This document shows positions 1-8,717 of a DNA stretch of 64,000 bases, in pieces (the first letter of the stretch is position 1; each line of letters begins with the position of its first letter). Made by a program: the position numbers and the translations under genes. The notes below the pieces were generated by a model, which was not told the DNA's origin, did not search any database, and saw only the letters and a list, made by a program, of their open reading frames with translations. Source of the DNA: Methylobacteriaceae bacterium (lineage in GTDB: Bacteria; Pseudomonadota; Alphaproteobacteria; Rhizobiales; Beijerinckiaceae); NCBI GenBank assembly GCA_020638195.1, contig JACKJC010000001.1, positions 1,215,875 through 1,279,874 of the forward strand. The letters run 5' to 3'.

Positions 1-1
1 T

Positions 2-1174
2 TTCCCCAACGACGCACATGGCCTCGTGCGCTTCGACGGCACCGCGCTCTATGAGCACGACGATCCACGCGAAGGCCTGCACCCCGACTGGGATACGGTG
101 ATCTATAATCTCGGCCGCCGCGAGGTCCGCAATTTCCTGATCGCGAGCGCCTTGCGCTGGCTCGAGGATTTCCATGTCGACGGCCTGCGCGTCGACGCGG
201 TCGCGTCCATGCTCTACCGCGATTATTCGCGCGCTGACGGGGCATGGAAGCCGAACGAATATGGCGGGCGAGAGAATCTCGAAGCCATCGATTTTCTGCG
301 CGCCGTCAATTCCGTCGTCGCGAGCCGATGCCCTGGCGCCATAACGATTGCCGAGGAATCGACCGCCTGGCCAGGCGTGACGGCGCGCGTGGAAGAGGGC
401 GGGCTCGGTTTCGCCTACAAGTGGAATATGGGCTGGATGAACGACACGCTGCGCTACATGGCGCGCGATCCCGTCCACCGCCGCTTCCACCATGACGAAA
501 TGACCTTCGGCATGATGTACGCCTATGCCGAGAAATTCGTGCTGGCCGTCTCGCACGACGAAGTCGTGCACGGCAAGCATTCGCTGCTCGACAAGATGCC
601 GGGCGACGAATGGCGCAAGCGCGCCAATCTGCGCGCCTATCTCGCGCTGATGTGGACGCATCCCGGCAAGAAGCTGCTGTTCATGGGCGCCGAATTCGGC
701 CAGTGGCGCGAATGGAGTCACGACCGGCAACTCGACTGGCATCTGTTCGACGAGCCCGGCCATGCGGGTCTCGTCGCGCTCGTGCGCGATCTCAACGCGG
801 CCTATCGCGAAGAGCCTGCCTTGCATGTCGCGGATGTGCGGCCGGAAGGATTCGAGTGGCTCGTGGTCGACGATTCCGACAACAGCGTCTTCGCCTACTT
901 GAGAAAGGGCGAGGGCGCGCCGCCGATCGTCGTCGCGCTCAACATGACGCCGGAGCCGCGCTCGTTCTACCGTATAGGCGTACCGCATGCGGGGTTCTGG
1001 AAAGAGATCCTGAACACGGACGCCGCCTGCTACGGCGGGACGAACACCGGCAATCTCGGCGGCGCGCAGACGCGCGAAGCCCCCGCGCATGGCCACGCGC
1101 AATCGCTCGAGCTCGTGCTGCCGCCGCTGTCGGCCGTCGTGCTGCGCCTCGACCACGCGACGGAGGGCGCATGA
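2..1174 (+). CDS. glgB: 1,4-alpha-glucan branching enzyme, C-terminal part (5' end outside window)
   Basis: GlgB cuts alpha-1,4 glucan chains and re-attaches them through alpha-1,6 bonds during glycogen synthesis in the cytoplasm. The reading frame is already open at base 2, so only the C-terminal half (about 390 codons) is present. The visible part holds the GH13 catalytic core: the nucleophile motif DGLRVDAV, the acid/base region TIAEESTAWPGV and the SHDEVVHGK motif, followed by the C-terminal beta domain ending in LPPLSAVVLRLD. The stop overlaps the malQ start as ATGA, so the two genes are translationally coupled in a glycogen operon whose upstream genes lie outside the window. Confidence 0.96.
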   Translation, partial: FPNDAHGLVRFDGTALYEHDDPREGLHPDWDTVIYNLGRREVRNFLIASALRWLEDFHVDGLRVDAVASMLYRDYSRADGAWKPNEYGGRENLEAIDFLRAVNSVVASRCPGAITIAEESTAWPGVTARVEEGGLGFAYKWNMGWMNDTLRYMARDPVHRRFHHDEMTFGMMYAYAEKFVLAVSHDEVVHGKHSLLDKMPGDEWRKRANLRAYLALMWTHPGKKLLFMGAEFGQWREWSHDRQLDWHLFDEPGHAGLVALVRDLNAAYREEPALHVADVRPEGFEWLVVDDSDNSVFAYLRKGEGAPPIVVALNMTPEPRSFYRIGVPHAGFWKEILNTDAACYGGTNTGNLGGAQTREAPAHGHAQSLELVLPPLSAVVLRLDHATEGA

Positions 1175-3234
1175 CGGACGGGGCGCTGCGCGCGCTTGCG
1201 CTGGAAGCCGGCCTCCAACCGCGCTGGACAGACAATACGGGCGCCGAATGCGAAGTCTCGGTCGACACGTTGCGCGCGGCGCTTGCCGCGCTCGGCTTGC
1301 CGGCAGGCTCCGTCGCCGAACTCGCGGAGGCGCGGTCCCGGCTCGCTGCGGAAACTTCCGAAGTCGCGCCGCCGATCGTCATCGGGCAGGCTGGCGAACG
1401 CGTCATTGTCGCCGGCGCGCCATCGGGCAGCCGTGTGCGAATCGAATACGAACTGGGCGGCGCGGCCGATGTGCGTCTCGACGAGCAGGGTCGCCTGCCG
1501 CGCATCGATCGCCTTGGCTATCATCGCCTGTTTCTCGACGACCGGGAGATCAAACTCGCTATTGCGCCGGCGAGCGCGCGCACGATCGAGGAAGCCGCCG
1601 ATGGCAGGCGCATCTGGGGGATCGCCGCGCAAATCTATGGGTTGCGCTGTCAGGGCGACGGCGGTCTCGGCCATTTCGGCGCGGTCGGCGAGCTCGCCGA
1701 AAGCGCGGCGCGGCACGGCGCGGATCTCGTGGCGATAAGCCCCGCCCACGCGCTTTTTCTCGCCGACGACAACCACTACACGCCTTATTCGCCTTCGAGC
1801 CGTCTGTTCAACAACGTTCTCTATGTTGATCCGGCCGACGTTCTCGGTGCGGAGCGGGTCGCTGCGGTCGCGGCCCGCAGCCCGGCGGATGCATCTGACG
1901 CGCTTGGTCTCATCGACTGGCCCCGCGCGGCGGGCGCGCGCGCCGCGCTCTTGCGCGCGCTCTACGACGATTTCTGCGCGACCGACATGCGCGCAGACTC
2001 CGCGCAGGCGGCCGATTTCATCGCCTTCCGCGCCGCTGGCGGCGAGGCGCTCGAATCGCATGCGCGGTTCGAAGCCCTGCATGCGCGGGAATTTGGTCGT
2101 GACTTCACGAAATGGAACTGGCGCGACTGGGCGCCCGGATTGCGCGACGCCAATTCGCGCGAGGTCGCACAATTCGCGCGCGAGAACGCTCGCGACGTGG
2201 GCTTCCATGTCTTCGCGCAATGGCTGGTCGATCGCTCGATGGCGCGCGCGCAGGGCAGGGCGCTCGAAGCAGGGATGCGGGTGGGTCTTCTTTCCGATCT
2301 GGCGGTCGGCATGAACGCCGGCGGCTCGCATGCGTGGTCGAGGCCGAACGATGTCCTGCCAGGCCTGTCGATCGGCGCCCCGCCCGACATGCTGGCCCCG
2401 CTCGGCCAGAACTGGGGCCTGACGACCTTCGCGCCCCGCGCCTTGCGCGCCTCCGCCTACGCGCCGTTCCTCGCCACCTTGCGCGCCGCGCTGCGCAACG
2501 CCGGCGGCGTGCGGATCGACCATGTGATGGGCCTCGTGCGTCTCTGGCTCGTGCCGGAAGGCGCGCCCGCGAACGAAGGCGTCTACCTCGACTATCCCAC
2601 CAACGAGCTCCTGGCCTTGCTGCGTCTGGAATCGTGTCGCCATGCGGCGATTGTGATCGGCGAGGATCTCGGCACCGTGCCCTTCGGCCTGCGCGAGCGC
2701 CTCGCAAAAGAGGGCGTCGCGGGCTTGCGCGTCCTGCAGTTCGAGCGGAGCGGCGATCGGTTCAATCCGCCCGACTGGTATCCGACGACGGCCGTGGCGA
2801 TGACGGCGACGCATGACACCGCGACGATCGATGGCTGGTGGCGCGGCTGCGACATCGCCGCGCGCGCGGCTCTCGCGCAATTGCCGCCGGGGCACACGAG
2901 CGAGCAATGCGAAACCGCGCGCGCGCATGAACGCGATCTGGCCTGGCGGGCTTTCGTCGAGGCGCGTGTGGCGGATGGTCCGCAGCCAGTTTCGGACGAG
3001 TCGGACCGTGCATTGGACGCGGCCACCCGATTTGTGGCGCAGACGCCGGCCGCACTCGCCATCCTACCGCTCGAGGATGCGCTGGGCTTGCGCGATCAGC
3101 CCAATCTGCCGGGAACGACGACCGAATATCCCAACTGGCGCCGCCGCTATCCCGGCGAGGCCGCTTCGTTGCTCGACGATGAAAAGGTTGCAGCGCGCCT
3201 TGCCGATTTCGACGCGCGCCGCCGCGTCGCGTGA
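1171..3234 (+). CDS. malQ: 4-alpha-glucanotransferase (amylomaltase)
   Basis: MalQ transfers alpha-1,4 glucan segments between maltodextrins in the cytoplasm. The product is about 687 residues, the long proteobacterial form. The N-terminal ~160 residues form a beta-rich extension, then the GH77 barrel starts at RRIWGIAAQIYGLR. Catalytic motifs visible are RIDHVMGL (nucleophile Asp region), VIGEDLGTVP (acid/base Glu) and TATHDTATIDGWW. The ATG at 1171 overlaps the glgB stop; a longer open frame extends upstream inside glgB but is only an open shadow. Pairing with glgB suggests turnover of branched glucan. Confidence 0.95.
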   Translation: MTDGALRALALEAGLQPRWTDNTGAECEVSVDTLRAALAALGLPAGSVAELAEARSRLAAETSEVAPPIVIGQAGERVIVAGAPSGSRVRIEYELGGAADVRLDEQGRLPRIDRLGYHRLFLDDREIKLAIAPASARTIEEAADGRRIWGIAAQIYGLRCQGDGGLGHFGAVGELAESAARHGADLVAISPAHALFLADDNHYTPYSPSSRLFNNVLYVDPADVLGAERVAAVAARSPADASDALGLIDWPRAAGARAALLRALYDDFCATDMRADSAQAADFIAFRAAGGEALESHARFEALHAREFGRDFTKWNWRDWAPGLRDANSREVAQFARENARDVGFHVFAQWLVDRSMARAQGRALEAGMRVGLLSDLAVGMNAGGSHAWSRPNDVLPGLSIGAPPDMLAPLGQNWGLTTFAPRALRASAYAPFLATLRAALRNAGGVRIDHVMGLVRLWLVPEGAPANEGVYLDYPTNELLALLRLESCRHAAIVIGEDLGTVPFGLRERLAKEGVAGLRVLQFERSGDRFNPPDWYPTTAVAMTATHDTATIDGWWRGCDIAARAALAQLPPGHTSEQCETARAHERDLAWRAFVEARVADGPQPVSDESDRALDAATRFVAQTPAALAILPLEDALGLRDQPNLPGTTTEYPNWRRRYPGEAASLLDDEKVAARLADFDARRRVA

Positions 3235-3241
3235 CGACTGA

Positions 3242-3469
3242 TCAGTCCGCTCCGTCCTCGGTCGCCCAGGCGAATTCTTTCTCGATCTGCTCGTAGGCGC
3301 GCGCCGTCGCGTAAGCGAGTTTGAAATAGCGACCCGTCGCCATGATGTTCGCGAGTGTCTCGCGATCCTCATACATGGCCTCGAGCCGCTCAACGCGCCT
3401 TCGCAATTCGCGGTAACGTTCAACCCACGGACGGCCCCGCCGCTCGCCCGTCTTGGGTATGGTCGACAT
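3242..3469 (-). CDS. Small charged hypothetical protein
   Basis: Predicted 75-residue protein rich in Arg, Glu and Tyr, probably helical and cytosolic, with no signal peptide or membrane segment. I chose the ATG at 3469 because GGGGCAGGT lies directly upstream on the minus strand; an upstream in-frame start at 3487 would add six residues. It converges with malQ, seven bases apart. I do not recognise the family. The codon pattern and the ribosome-binding site make it a likely real gene, but the function is unknown. Confidence 0.5.
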   Translation of the reverse strand: MSTIPKTGERRGRPWVERYRELRRRVERLEAMYEDRETLANIMATGRYFKLAYATARAYEQIEKEFAWATEDGAD

Positions 3470-3708
3470 ACCTGCCCCACGTAACACAAGCGACCCGATG
3501 ATATCGTTCGCATGAATATTGTCGAAGGAATTGCCTCAAAACAGCTGAGAATGGGACAATCAAATGCCGTCGCAGAAATTAACGTTCGTTATGAAATGAA
3601 GGTTCGCGCGTCTTCGCTCGTTCGCCTGAATGGCCCGCAACGCGCGAACGGCATGATGCGTTACCTGCGATTGACGACGATGCTTCAGGCGGGACCTGCC
3701 GCGGCTGC

Positions 3709-3954
3709 TCAGCCGGCCGGAGTTTCCGGTTCGTTGCGATGGCCCAACTTTCGCGCCACGAGGAAGGGGGCGACGAACATGCCGACCAATGCGCCGATCG
3801 GCATGAAGGTCATGAACACGAGATAACCTGCGTAACCCTCGAAACCCGTTGTGTTGAAGGCTGTCGTGTAGCCGAGCCCGATGCCGACGCCGAGGAGCGC
3901 GCCGCCGATTAGGCCGGCGATTGCTGCGAGCAGGAAAAGGAGGAAGCGCTTCAC
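3709..3954 (-). CDS. Small two-helix membrane protein
   Basis: About 81 residues starting at a GTG (VKRFLLFLL...). It has two hydrophobic stretches, residues ~4-28 (glycine-rich, LIGGALLGVGIGLGY) and ~40-66 (YLVFMTFMPIGALVGMFVAPFLVA), with a charged cytosolic-type tail. The frame stays open upstream to 4221, but that extension is arginine-rich and reads through the trxC promoter region, so the shorter form is preferred. It is divergent from trxC. Function unknown. Confidence 0.5.
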   Translation of the reverse strand: MKRFLLFLLAAIAGLIGGALLGVGIGLGYTTAFNTTGFEGYAGYLVFMTFMPIGALVGMFVAPFLVARKLGHRNEPETPAG

Positions 3955-4123
3955 GTCTCGGCGGCCGATGCTGTTGGATCGAAAGTCATCCTGCCGGCCA
4001 TCGCGCCCCGATGCCGTGCGGTGCGACACGAACCGCGACACGCCGCCGCGCCCACGCGGCTTGCGCGGGAGGGGCGTCGCGCCAATATCAAGCACAACCC
4101 ATCTCTCGCCGCATGGATCCGAC

Positions 4124-4561
4124 ATGACCGATACAGCCATTATCGCCTGCCCCCATTGCGGAGGCCTCAACCGCGCGCCCGTTTCGAGGCTGGAGGCGCG
4201 CGAAGCGCCCAGCTGCGGCAAATGCCATTCGCCCTTGTTCGACGGTCATCCCACCGAACTCGCGAGCGCCGAGGCCTTCGACCGGCTCGTCGGCAAGACC
4301 GACATACCGGTTCTCGTCGATTTTTGGGCGGGCTGGTGCGGCCCATGCCGCGCCATGGCTCCGGAGTTCGCCGCCGCTGCTGGCGACCTCGAGCCGACCG
4401 TGCGCTTGGTGAAGCTCGACACGGAAGCCGCGCCGGAAATCGCGCAGCGTTATGGCATTCGCGGCATTCCGACCATGATCCTGTTCGCTGGCGGCCGCGA
4501 AATCAAGCGCCAGAGTGGCGCTGTTGGCCGGGCGGCAATCGTTGCTTTCGCGAAAGGCTGA
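4124..4561 (+). CDS. trxC: Thioredoxin 2 (zinc-ribbon thioredoxin)
   Basis: Cytoplasmic protein disulfide reductase of 145 residues. The N-terminal zinc ribbon shows two CxxC pairs (CPHCGG near residue 9 and CGKC near 31), which separates TrxC from TrxA. The thioredoxin fold carries the redox motif WCGPC with FWAGW before it, and the conserved cis-proline in RGIPTM. The ATG at 4124 begins the ribbon directly; the upstream open frame is rejected because it is arginine-rich. In other bacteria TrxC is linked to the oxidative stress response; no OxyR site was identified here. Confidence 0.93.
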   Translation: MTDTAIIACPHCGGLNRAPVSRLEAREAPSCGKCHSPLFDGHPTELASAEAFDRLVGKTDIPVLVDFWAGWCGPCRAMAPEFAAAAGDLEPTVRLVKLDTEAAPEIAQRYGIRGIPTMILFAGGREIKRQSGAVGRAAIVAFAKG

Positions 4562-4569
4562 CGTTCCAC

Positions 4570-5907
4570 TCAGAAATAGCGCCACCAGATGTAGACATGG
4601 CTGATCGCCACAGAGACCAACATCATGGGGAAGGCGTAGAGCGAGTATTTGACGAAACTGAAGGGAACGCCGCCGCGTTCGGCAATGCCCGCGACGGTGA
4701 GATTGGCCGAGGCGCCGATCAGCGTTCCGTTGCCGCCAAGGCATGCGCCGAGCGAGAGCGCCCACCACAGCGGCTGAATGGCGTCCGGCCCGCCGAAGGC
4801 CGGCGCCATGTTCTTGATCAGCGGGATCATCGTCGCGACGAAAGGTATGTTGTCGACGATCGCGGACAGGATCGCGGACGCCCAGAGGATGGCGAAGCCA
4901 GTCTTGGGCAGCGAGCCGCCGGTCGCTTCCGTCAGCTTTGCCGCGGCGAGGGAGAGAAGCCCATTGGCCTCTACGCCCTTCACGACGATGAACAGGCCGA
5001 CAAAGAAGAAAATGGTGATCCATTCCACGTCGGAGAAGGTGGAATGGATGTTCTCCGCAGCCTTCTCGTTGTGATGCTGCCAATTGTCGAGAAGCATCAG
5101 CACCGCCGCGCCGAACATGGCGATCGTCGCCGGCTCCAGGTGAAGCGGATGGGCGACGACGAAGCCCAGAATGACGCCGCACAGGATGAACAGGGACTGC
5201 TTGAGCAGCGTCCAGTCCTCGATCTTGTCAACGGCGCGCATCGCCATGATTCGCGCTTCATGCTCGGGAGTCGATTTCAGAGACCGTCCCCACAGCACGT
5301 GAATCATCAGTGTCTGGACGACCAGCAGGACCACGACAAGCGGCGCCAGATGGATCAGGAACGCGTTGAAGTCGATGCCGGCGAGCGAGCCGATCAGTAT
5401 GTTCGGCGGGTCGCCCACCAGCGTCGCTGTGCCGCCGATGTTGGACGCCATGATCTCGGCGAACAGGAACGGATAGACGGGGACGTCGAGCTCCCGCACG
5501 ATCGCCAACGTAACAGGGACGATGAGGAGAACGGTCGTCACATTGTCGAGCAGCGCGGACAGAACGGCGGTAGCGATCTGCAGCAGCAGCAGCACGCGGC
5601 CCGGATGCGCGCGTGCGATCTGCGCGGCCCGCACCGCCACATACTGGAACATGCCCGATCGGCGAGAGATCGACACGAGGATCATCATGCCGGTCAAGAG
5701 GCCGATCGTATTGAAGTCGATGCCCTTGATCGCCTCGTCCTGCGTCAGCAGGCCGGCCACGACCATCACGCAGGCGCCGACCAGCGCCACGATCGAGCGA
5801 TTGATCTTTTCGGAGATCACGACCGCGTAGGTCGCCGCCAGAACGACGGTCGACGCGACCATCGGGCTTATGCCAAGAACCGTCGCCGTCGTCGCCCCAC
5901 TCGCCAT
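4570..5907 (-). CDS. SLC13/ArsB-NhaD family ion transporter
   Basis: Inner-membrane permease of 445 residues with about eleven hydrophobic segments and an internal repeat. The conserved features are NTIGLLTGMMILV and DNVTTVLLIVPVT in the first half, the substrate motif SNIGGTATLVGDPPN, and SAIVDNIPFVATMIP with GGNGTLIGASANL in the second half, as in ArsB, NhaD and the eukaryotic P protein. The substrate (arsenite, Na+/H+ or a dicarboxylate) cannot be read from the sequence; there is no arsenic gene nearby. It lies 97 bases downstream of the VAT-1-like gene on the same strand and converges with trxC. Confidence 0.88.
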   Translation of the reverse strand: MASGATTATVLGISPMVASTVVLAATYAVVISEKINRSIVALVGACVMVVAGLLTQDEAIKGIDFNTIGLLTGMMILVSISRRSGMFQYVAVRAAQIARAHPGRVLLLLQIATAVLSALLDNVTTVLLIVPVTLAIVRELDVPVYPFLFAEIMASNIGGTATLVGDPPNILIGSLAGIDFNAFLIHLAPLVVVLLVVQTLMIHVLWGRSLKSTPEHEARIMAMRAVDKIEDWTLLKQSLFILCGVILGFVVAHPLHLEPATIAMFGAAVLMLLDNWQHHNEKAAENIHSTFSDVEWITIFFFVGLFIVVKGVEANGLLSLAAAKLTEATGGSLPKTGFAILWASAILSAIVDNIPFVATMIPLIKNMAPAFGGPDAIQPLWWALSLGACLGGNGTLIGASANLTVAGIAERGGVPFSFVKYSLYAFPMMLVSVAISHVYIWWRYF

Positions 5908-6004
5908 TCCGCCCGCCCCTCTCGATCGTTGCCGGGACGATGGCCTATCGGGCGCTTCCCTGCAACCCGCGCCGTGAGCCCGAGGGCGAGGTAAAGTGCG
6001 GATT

Positions 6005-7027
6005 TCAGGGAATGAGCAGGACCTTTCCGAGATTGCCGCGGCTCTGAATGTATTCGTGCGCGTCGCCGGCTTCCTCGAAGGCGAATGTCCGGGCGATCTG
6101 CGGCCTGACGACGCCCCGCCGCCAGAAATCCAGAATTTCCGCGAACCACCCCGCGATCCGTTCGGTCTCGCCCCACATATGGCCGACGTTTACACCGAAG
6201 GCGCCCTTGTTTTCGTTCATCAGCGACACCGGATTGAACCGAAGCCACGGCGTCTGGAAAGCAAACGACAGCATGGCGAGCGGATTGCGCGTACGCCCGG
6301 TCGCCATCGAGGACGCCCCGAACATGCCGAGCCGTCCCGTGGGCGCTAGAATGCGATATCCCTTCTTCACGCTCTCGCCGCCGACCGCATCGAGTATGAG
6401 CTCGACGCCGCGGCCTCCGGTGATTTCGCGCGTACGCGCCTCGAAGTCTTCGCGCGTGTAATCGATGAGATGGTCGCACCCCAGTTCGCGCAACGCGGCA
6501 TGCTTGCCCGCGGATGCGGTGCCGATGACTGTCGCGCCGATGTGTTTGGCGATCTGCGTCGCGGCGATCCCGACGCCTCCGCCGGCCGAATGGACCAGCA
6601 TCGTCTCGCCCTTCTTCAGGCCGCCCATGGCCACGACGAGCTGCCAGGCGGTGATGTAATTGACCGGCAGGGCCGCGCCATCCTGCGCCGACATGCCGTC
6701 GGGCCGCGCGAAGATCTGGGCCTGCGGCGCGCAGACGACATCCGAGTAACCGCCGAAGCGCGTCATGGCGATCACGTCGCGACCGATCCACGAATTGTCG
6801 ACTCCTTCTCCCACCGCGTCGACGCGGCCGGCGACCTCGTACCCCGGCACGACCGGAATGGGCGGGAGGTCGGGATAGATGCCGAGCCGCCCCATGATGT
6901 CGGCGAAATTGACGCCGCTCGCCTCCACGCGCACGCGGATTTCGCCGGAGGCCGGCGTTGGGTCGGGCGCTTCCTTGAGTTTCAGGACGTCAGGGGCGCC
7001 GAATTTCTCGATCCAGATCTGCTTCAT
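6005..7027 (-). CDS. VAT-1-like zinc-independent quinone oxidoreductase (MDR superfamily)
   Basis: A 340-residue medium-chain dehydrogenase/reductase. The N-terminal GroES-like domain has GVNFADIMGRLGIYP and VPGYEVAGRVDAVG. The Rossmann domain has the NAD(P)-binding motif GGGVGIAATQIAKH. The structural zinc cysteines of classical alcohol dehydrogenases are absent, which fits the quinone reductase/VAT-1 branch. The member and its physiological substrate are not known. It is 51 bases downstream of the prolyl-tRNA editing gene and may be the tail of the ybhGFSR transcript. Confidence 0.88.
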   Translation of the reverse strand: MKQIWIEKFGAPDVLKLKEAPDPTPASGEIRVRVEASGVNFADIMGRLGIYPDLPPIPVVPGYEVAGRVDAVGEGVDNSWIGRDVIAMTRFGGYSDVVCAPQAQIFARPDGMSAQDGAALPVNYITAWQLVVAMGGLKKGETMLVHSAGGGVGIAATQIAKHIGATVIGTASAGKHAALRELGCDHLIDYTREDFEARTREITGGRGVELILDAVGGESVKKGYRILAPTGRLGMFGASSMATGRTRNPLAMLSFAFQTPWLRFNPVSLMNENKGAFGVNVGHMWGETERIAGWFAEILDFWRRGVVRPQIARTFAFEEAGDAHEYIQSRGNLGKVLLIP

Positions 7028-7078
7028 GCGACATTCCCCCGCAAGTCCACGGGATGATCGCGCAGCCCGCTCCAGCGG

Positions 7079-7597
7079 TCAAAGCGGGCCCAGTTCCACG
7101 ACGAGCGGCGAATGGCCGCAATGTTTCAGGAAGGCGACGAGTTCTTCCGGCCGCATGCCGATCGTCGCGGTATTGACGAGCGGATGCACGTTGACCCTTT
7201 CCGCGCGCATGAGATCGGCGTCGAGCGCAATCGTCACCCGCCGCGCCTTGTCCCGTAGCGCCGCAAGCGGCGTCACAGACCCCGGCGTCACGCCGAGGAC
7301 TTCCTCCAGCAGCGGCGCGCTGCCGAAGGACAGCCGCTTGGAGCCGAGAATTTTGGGCAGGCCCTTGAGGTCGAGGCGTCGCTCGGCGAGAGCGGTCAGG
7401 AGCCACAGCGCGCCGCCGGCGTCCTTGAAGAACAGGTTCTTGGCGTGTGCGCCGGCAATGTCCTTCCAGTGCTCCATGGCCGCCGCCACGGTGGGCGCCG
7501 CGGGATGGAAATTCCAGACCGGCTCGATTGCGGCAAACGCAAGTGCGTCGATGACGTCGTCGGGTACCCCGTTTGCCCGCGCGATGGTGCGATCCAT
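7079..7597 (-). CDS. YbaK/ProX-type prolyl-tRNA deacylase
   Basis: A stand-alone aminoacyl-tRNA editing domain of 172 residues, homologous to the ProRS INS domain, that hydrolyses mischarged tRNA (often Ala-tRNA-Pro) in the cytoplasm. Family features are HAKNLFFKD, the GSKRLSFGS region, GVTPGSVTPLA and the C-terminal HPLVNTATIGM motif. It starts ten bases after the ybhR stop, so it is probably co-transcribed with the exporter operon, an unexpected partner. Whether it corrects Ala, Cys or another residue cannot be told from the sequence. Confidence 0.9.
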   Translation of the reverse strand: MDRTIARANGVPDDVIDALAFAAIEPVWNFHPAAPTVAAAMEHWKDIAGAHAKNLFFKDAGGALWLLTALAERRLDLKGLPKILGSKRLSFGSAPLLEEVLGVTPGSVTPLAALRDKARRVTIALDADLMRAERVNVHPLVNTATIGMRPEELVAFLKHCGHSPLVVELGPL

Positions 7598-7606
7598 GAC
7601 GAAAAC

Positions 7607-8716
7607 CTATTGAACCTTGCGGCGGAACATCCACGCCGCCACGAAGATCGTCGCGACAGCCATGGCCGCCATGGGCCAGATATGCTGGGCGGCCAGCAGC
7701 GTCGGCATGTCGCGCAGGAACAGGCCGCGAATGACGACGAGAATATGCGTCAACGGATTGGCGAGCGCCAGCGGCTGCAGCCAGTCGGGCATGTTCTGCA
7801 CTGGCGAGGAAAAGCCCGAAAGCATCATCGCGGGCATAACCACAACCATCGTGCCCATCATCGCCTGCTGCTGGTTGGTGGCGAGCGAAGAGACGAATAG
7901 AGCGACGCCGATCACCGACAACAGGAAGGCCGTCAGCGCGGCGAACAGGACGAGCGCCGAGCCGAGCAGGGGAATGCCGAAGCCGAAGATGACGATCAAT
8001 GTAATGACCGCGCATTGCGCAAGGCCGACGATGAGCCCCGGCACGGATTTCCCCGCGACGATCTCGATGGGCTGCAAGGGCGAGACGAGCAATTGCTCGA
8101 ACGTGCCAAGCTCCTGTTCGCGCGCGACAGACATGCCGACGATCATCATGACCGTCATCATTGGGAGGGTCGCGATCAGGATCGGAACCATCGCGTTGCG
8201 ATATTCGCGGTTCGGATTGTACCAGCTGCGGTCGACGATCGCGCTGTCGGGGGGCGGCCCGCGCCCCGCGCCGAACTCGGCCGCATATTGCGCGACGATA
8301 TTGTTGACGTAGGAATTGACGATCTGCGCGCCGTTCGAGCGCCGTCCGTCGAGCAGCACGAGCACGGAGGGCGTCTCGCCCGAGACGAGCTTGCGCGAAA
8401 AGTCCTGGCCGATTTCGACGACGACCATGACATCCTGCCGATCGATGGCGGCCTGTGCGTCCTTCTCGCTGGCGTAGTGGCGAACTTCGGAAAACGCCGA
8501 GGCATGTTCGAGCCGGCTGATCAATTGCGTTGATTGCGCGCCCCAATCCTGGTTGACGACGCCGATCGGCACATTCGAGACCTCGAGCGTCGCGGCATAG
8601 GCGAAGAGGAAGAGCTGGATGAGCGGCGGTATGATCAGCGCCATGCGGCCGCGCGGATCACGGAAAGCCGCGAGCAATTCCTTGACGACGAGCGCGGAAA
8701 GGCGCGTCCACACCAT
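7607..8716 (-). CDS. ybhR: ABC-2 type exporter permease, YbhR-like
   Basis: A 369-residue inner-membrane permease with the ABC-2 layout: an N-terminal helix (LIIPPLIQLFLFAYAATLEV), a periplasmic domain of ~130 residues, then five helices starting at MVPILIATLPMMTVMMIVG. The coupling region REQELGTFEQLLVSPLQP is typical of the family. It is the last exporter gene in the cecR-ybhGFSR order, and its length is close to E. coli YbhR. It should pair with YbhS to form the membrane channel driven by YbhF. It begins one base after the ybhS stop. Confidence 0.9.
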   Translation of the reverse strand: MVWTRLSALVVKELLAAFRDPRGRMALIIPPLIQLFLFAYAATLEVSNVPIGVVNQDWGAQSTQLISRLEHASAFSEVRHYASEKDAQAAIDRQDVMVVVEIGQDFSRKLVSGETPSVLVLLDGRRSNGAQIVNSYVNNIVAQYAAEFGAGRGPPPDSAIVDRSWYNPNREYRNAMVPILIATLPMMTVMMIVGMSVAREQELGTFEQLLVSPLQPIEIVAGKSVPGLIVGLAQCAVITLIVIFGFGIPLLGSALVLFAALTAFLLSVIGVALFVSSLATNQQQAMMGTMVVVMPAMMLSGFSSPVQNMPDWLQPLALANPLTHILVVIRGLFLRDMPTLLAAQHIWPMAAMAVATIFVAAWMFRRKVQ

Positions 8717-8717
8717 G

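Noticed and set aside
1030..2928. 632-residue open frame antisense to malQ
   Set aside because: Arginine and alanine-rich shadow typical of high-GC coding DNA; the malQ catalytic motifs are on the plus strand.
3512..3826. 104-residue open frame on the plus strand
   Set aside because: Overlaps the small membrane-protein gene on the other strand, and has no family features or clear ribosome-binding site.
4021..5994. 657-residue open frame on the plus strand
   Set aside because: Antisense to the transporter and out of frame with trxC; composition (Arg/Asp/His-rich) is not protein-like.
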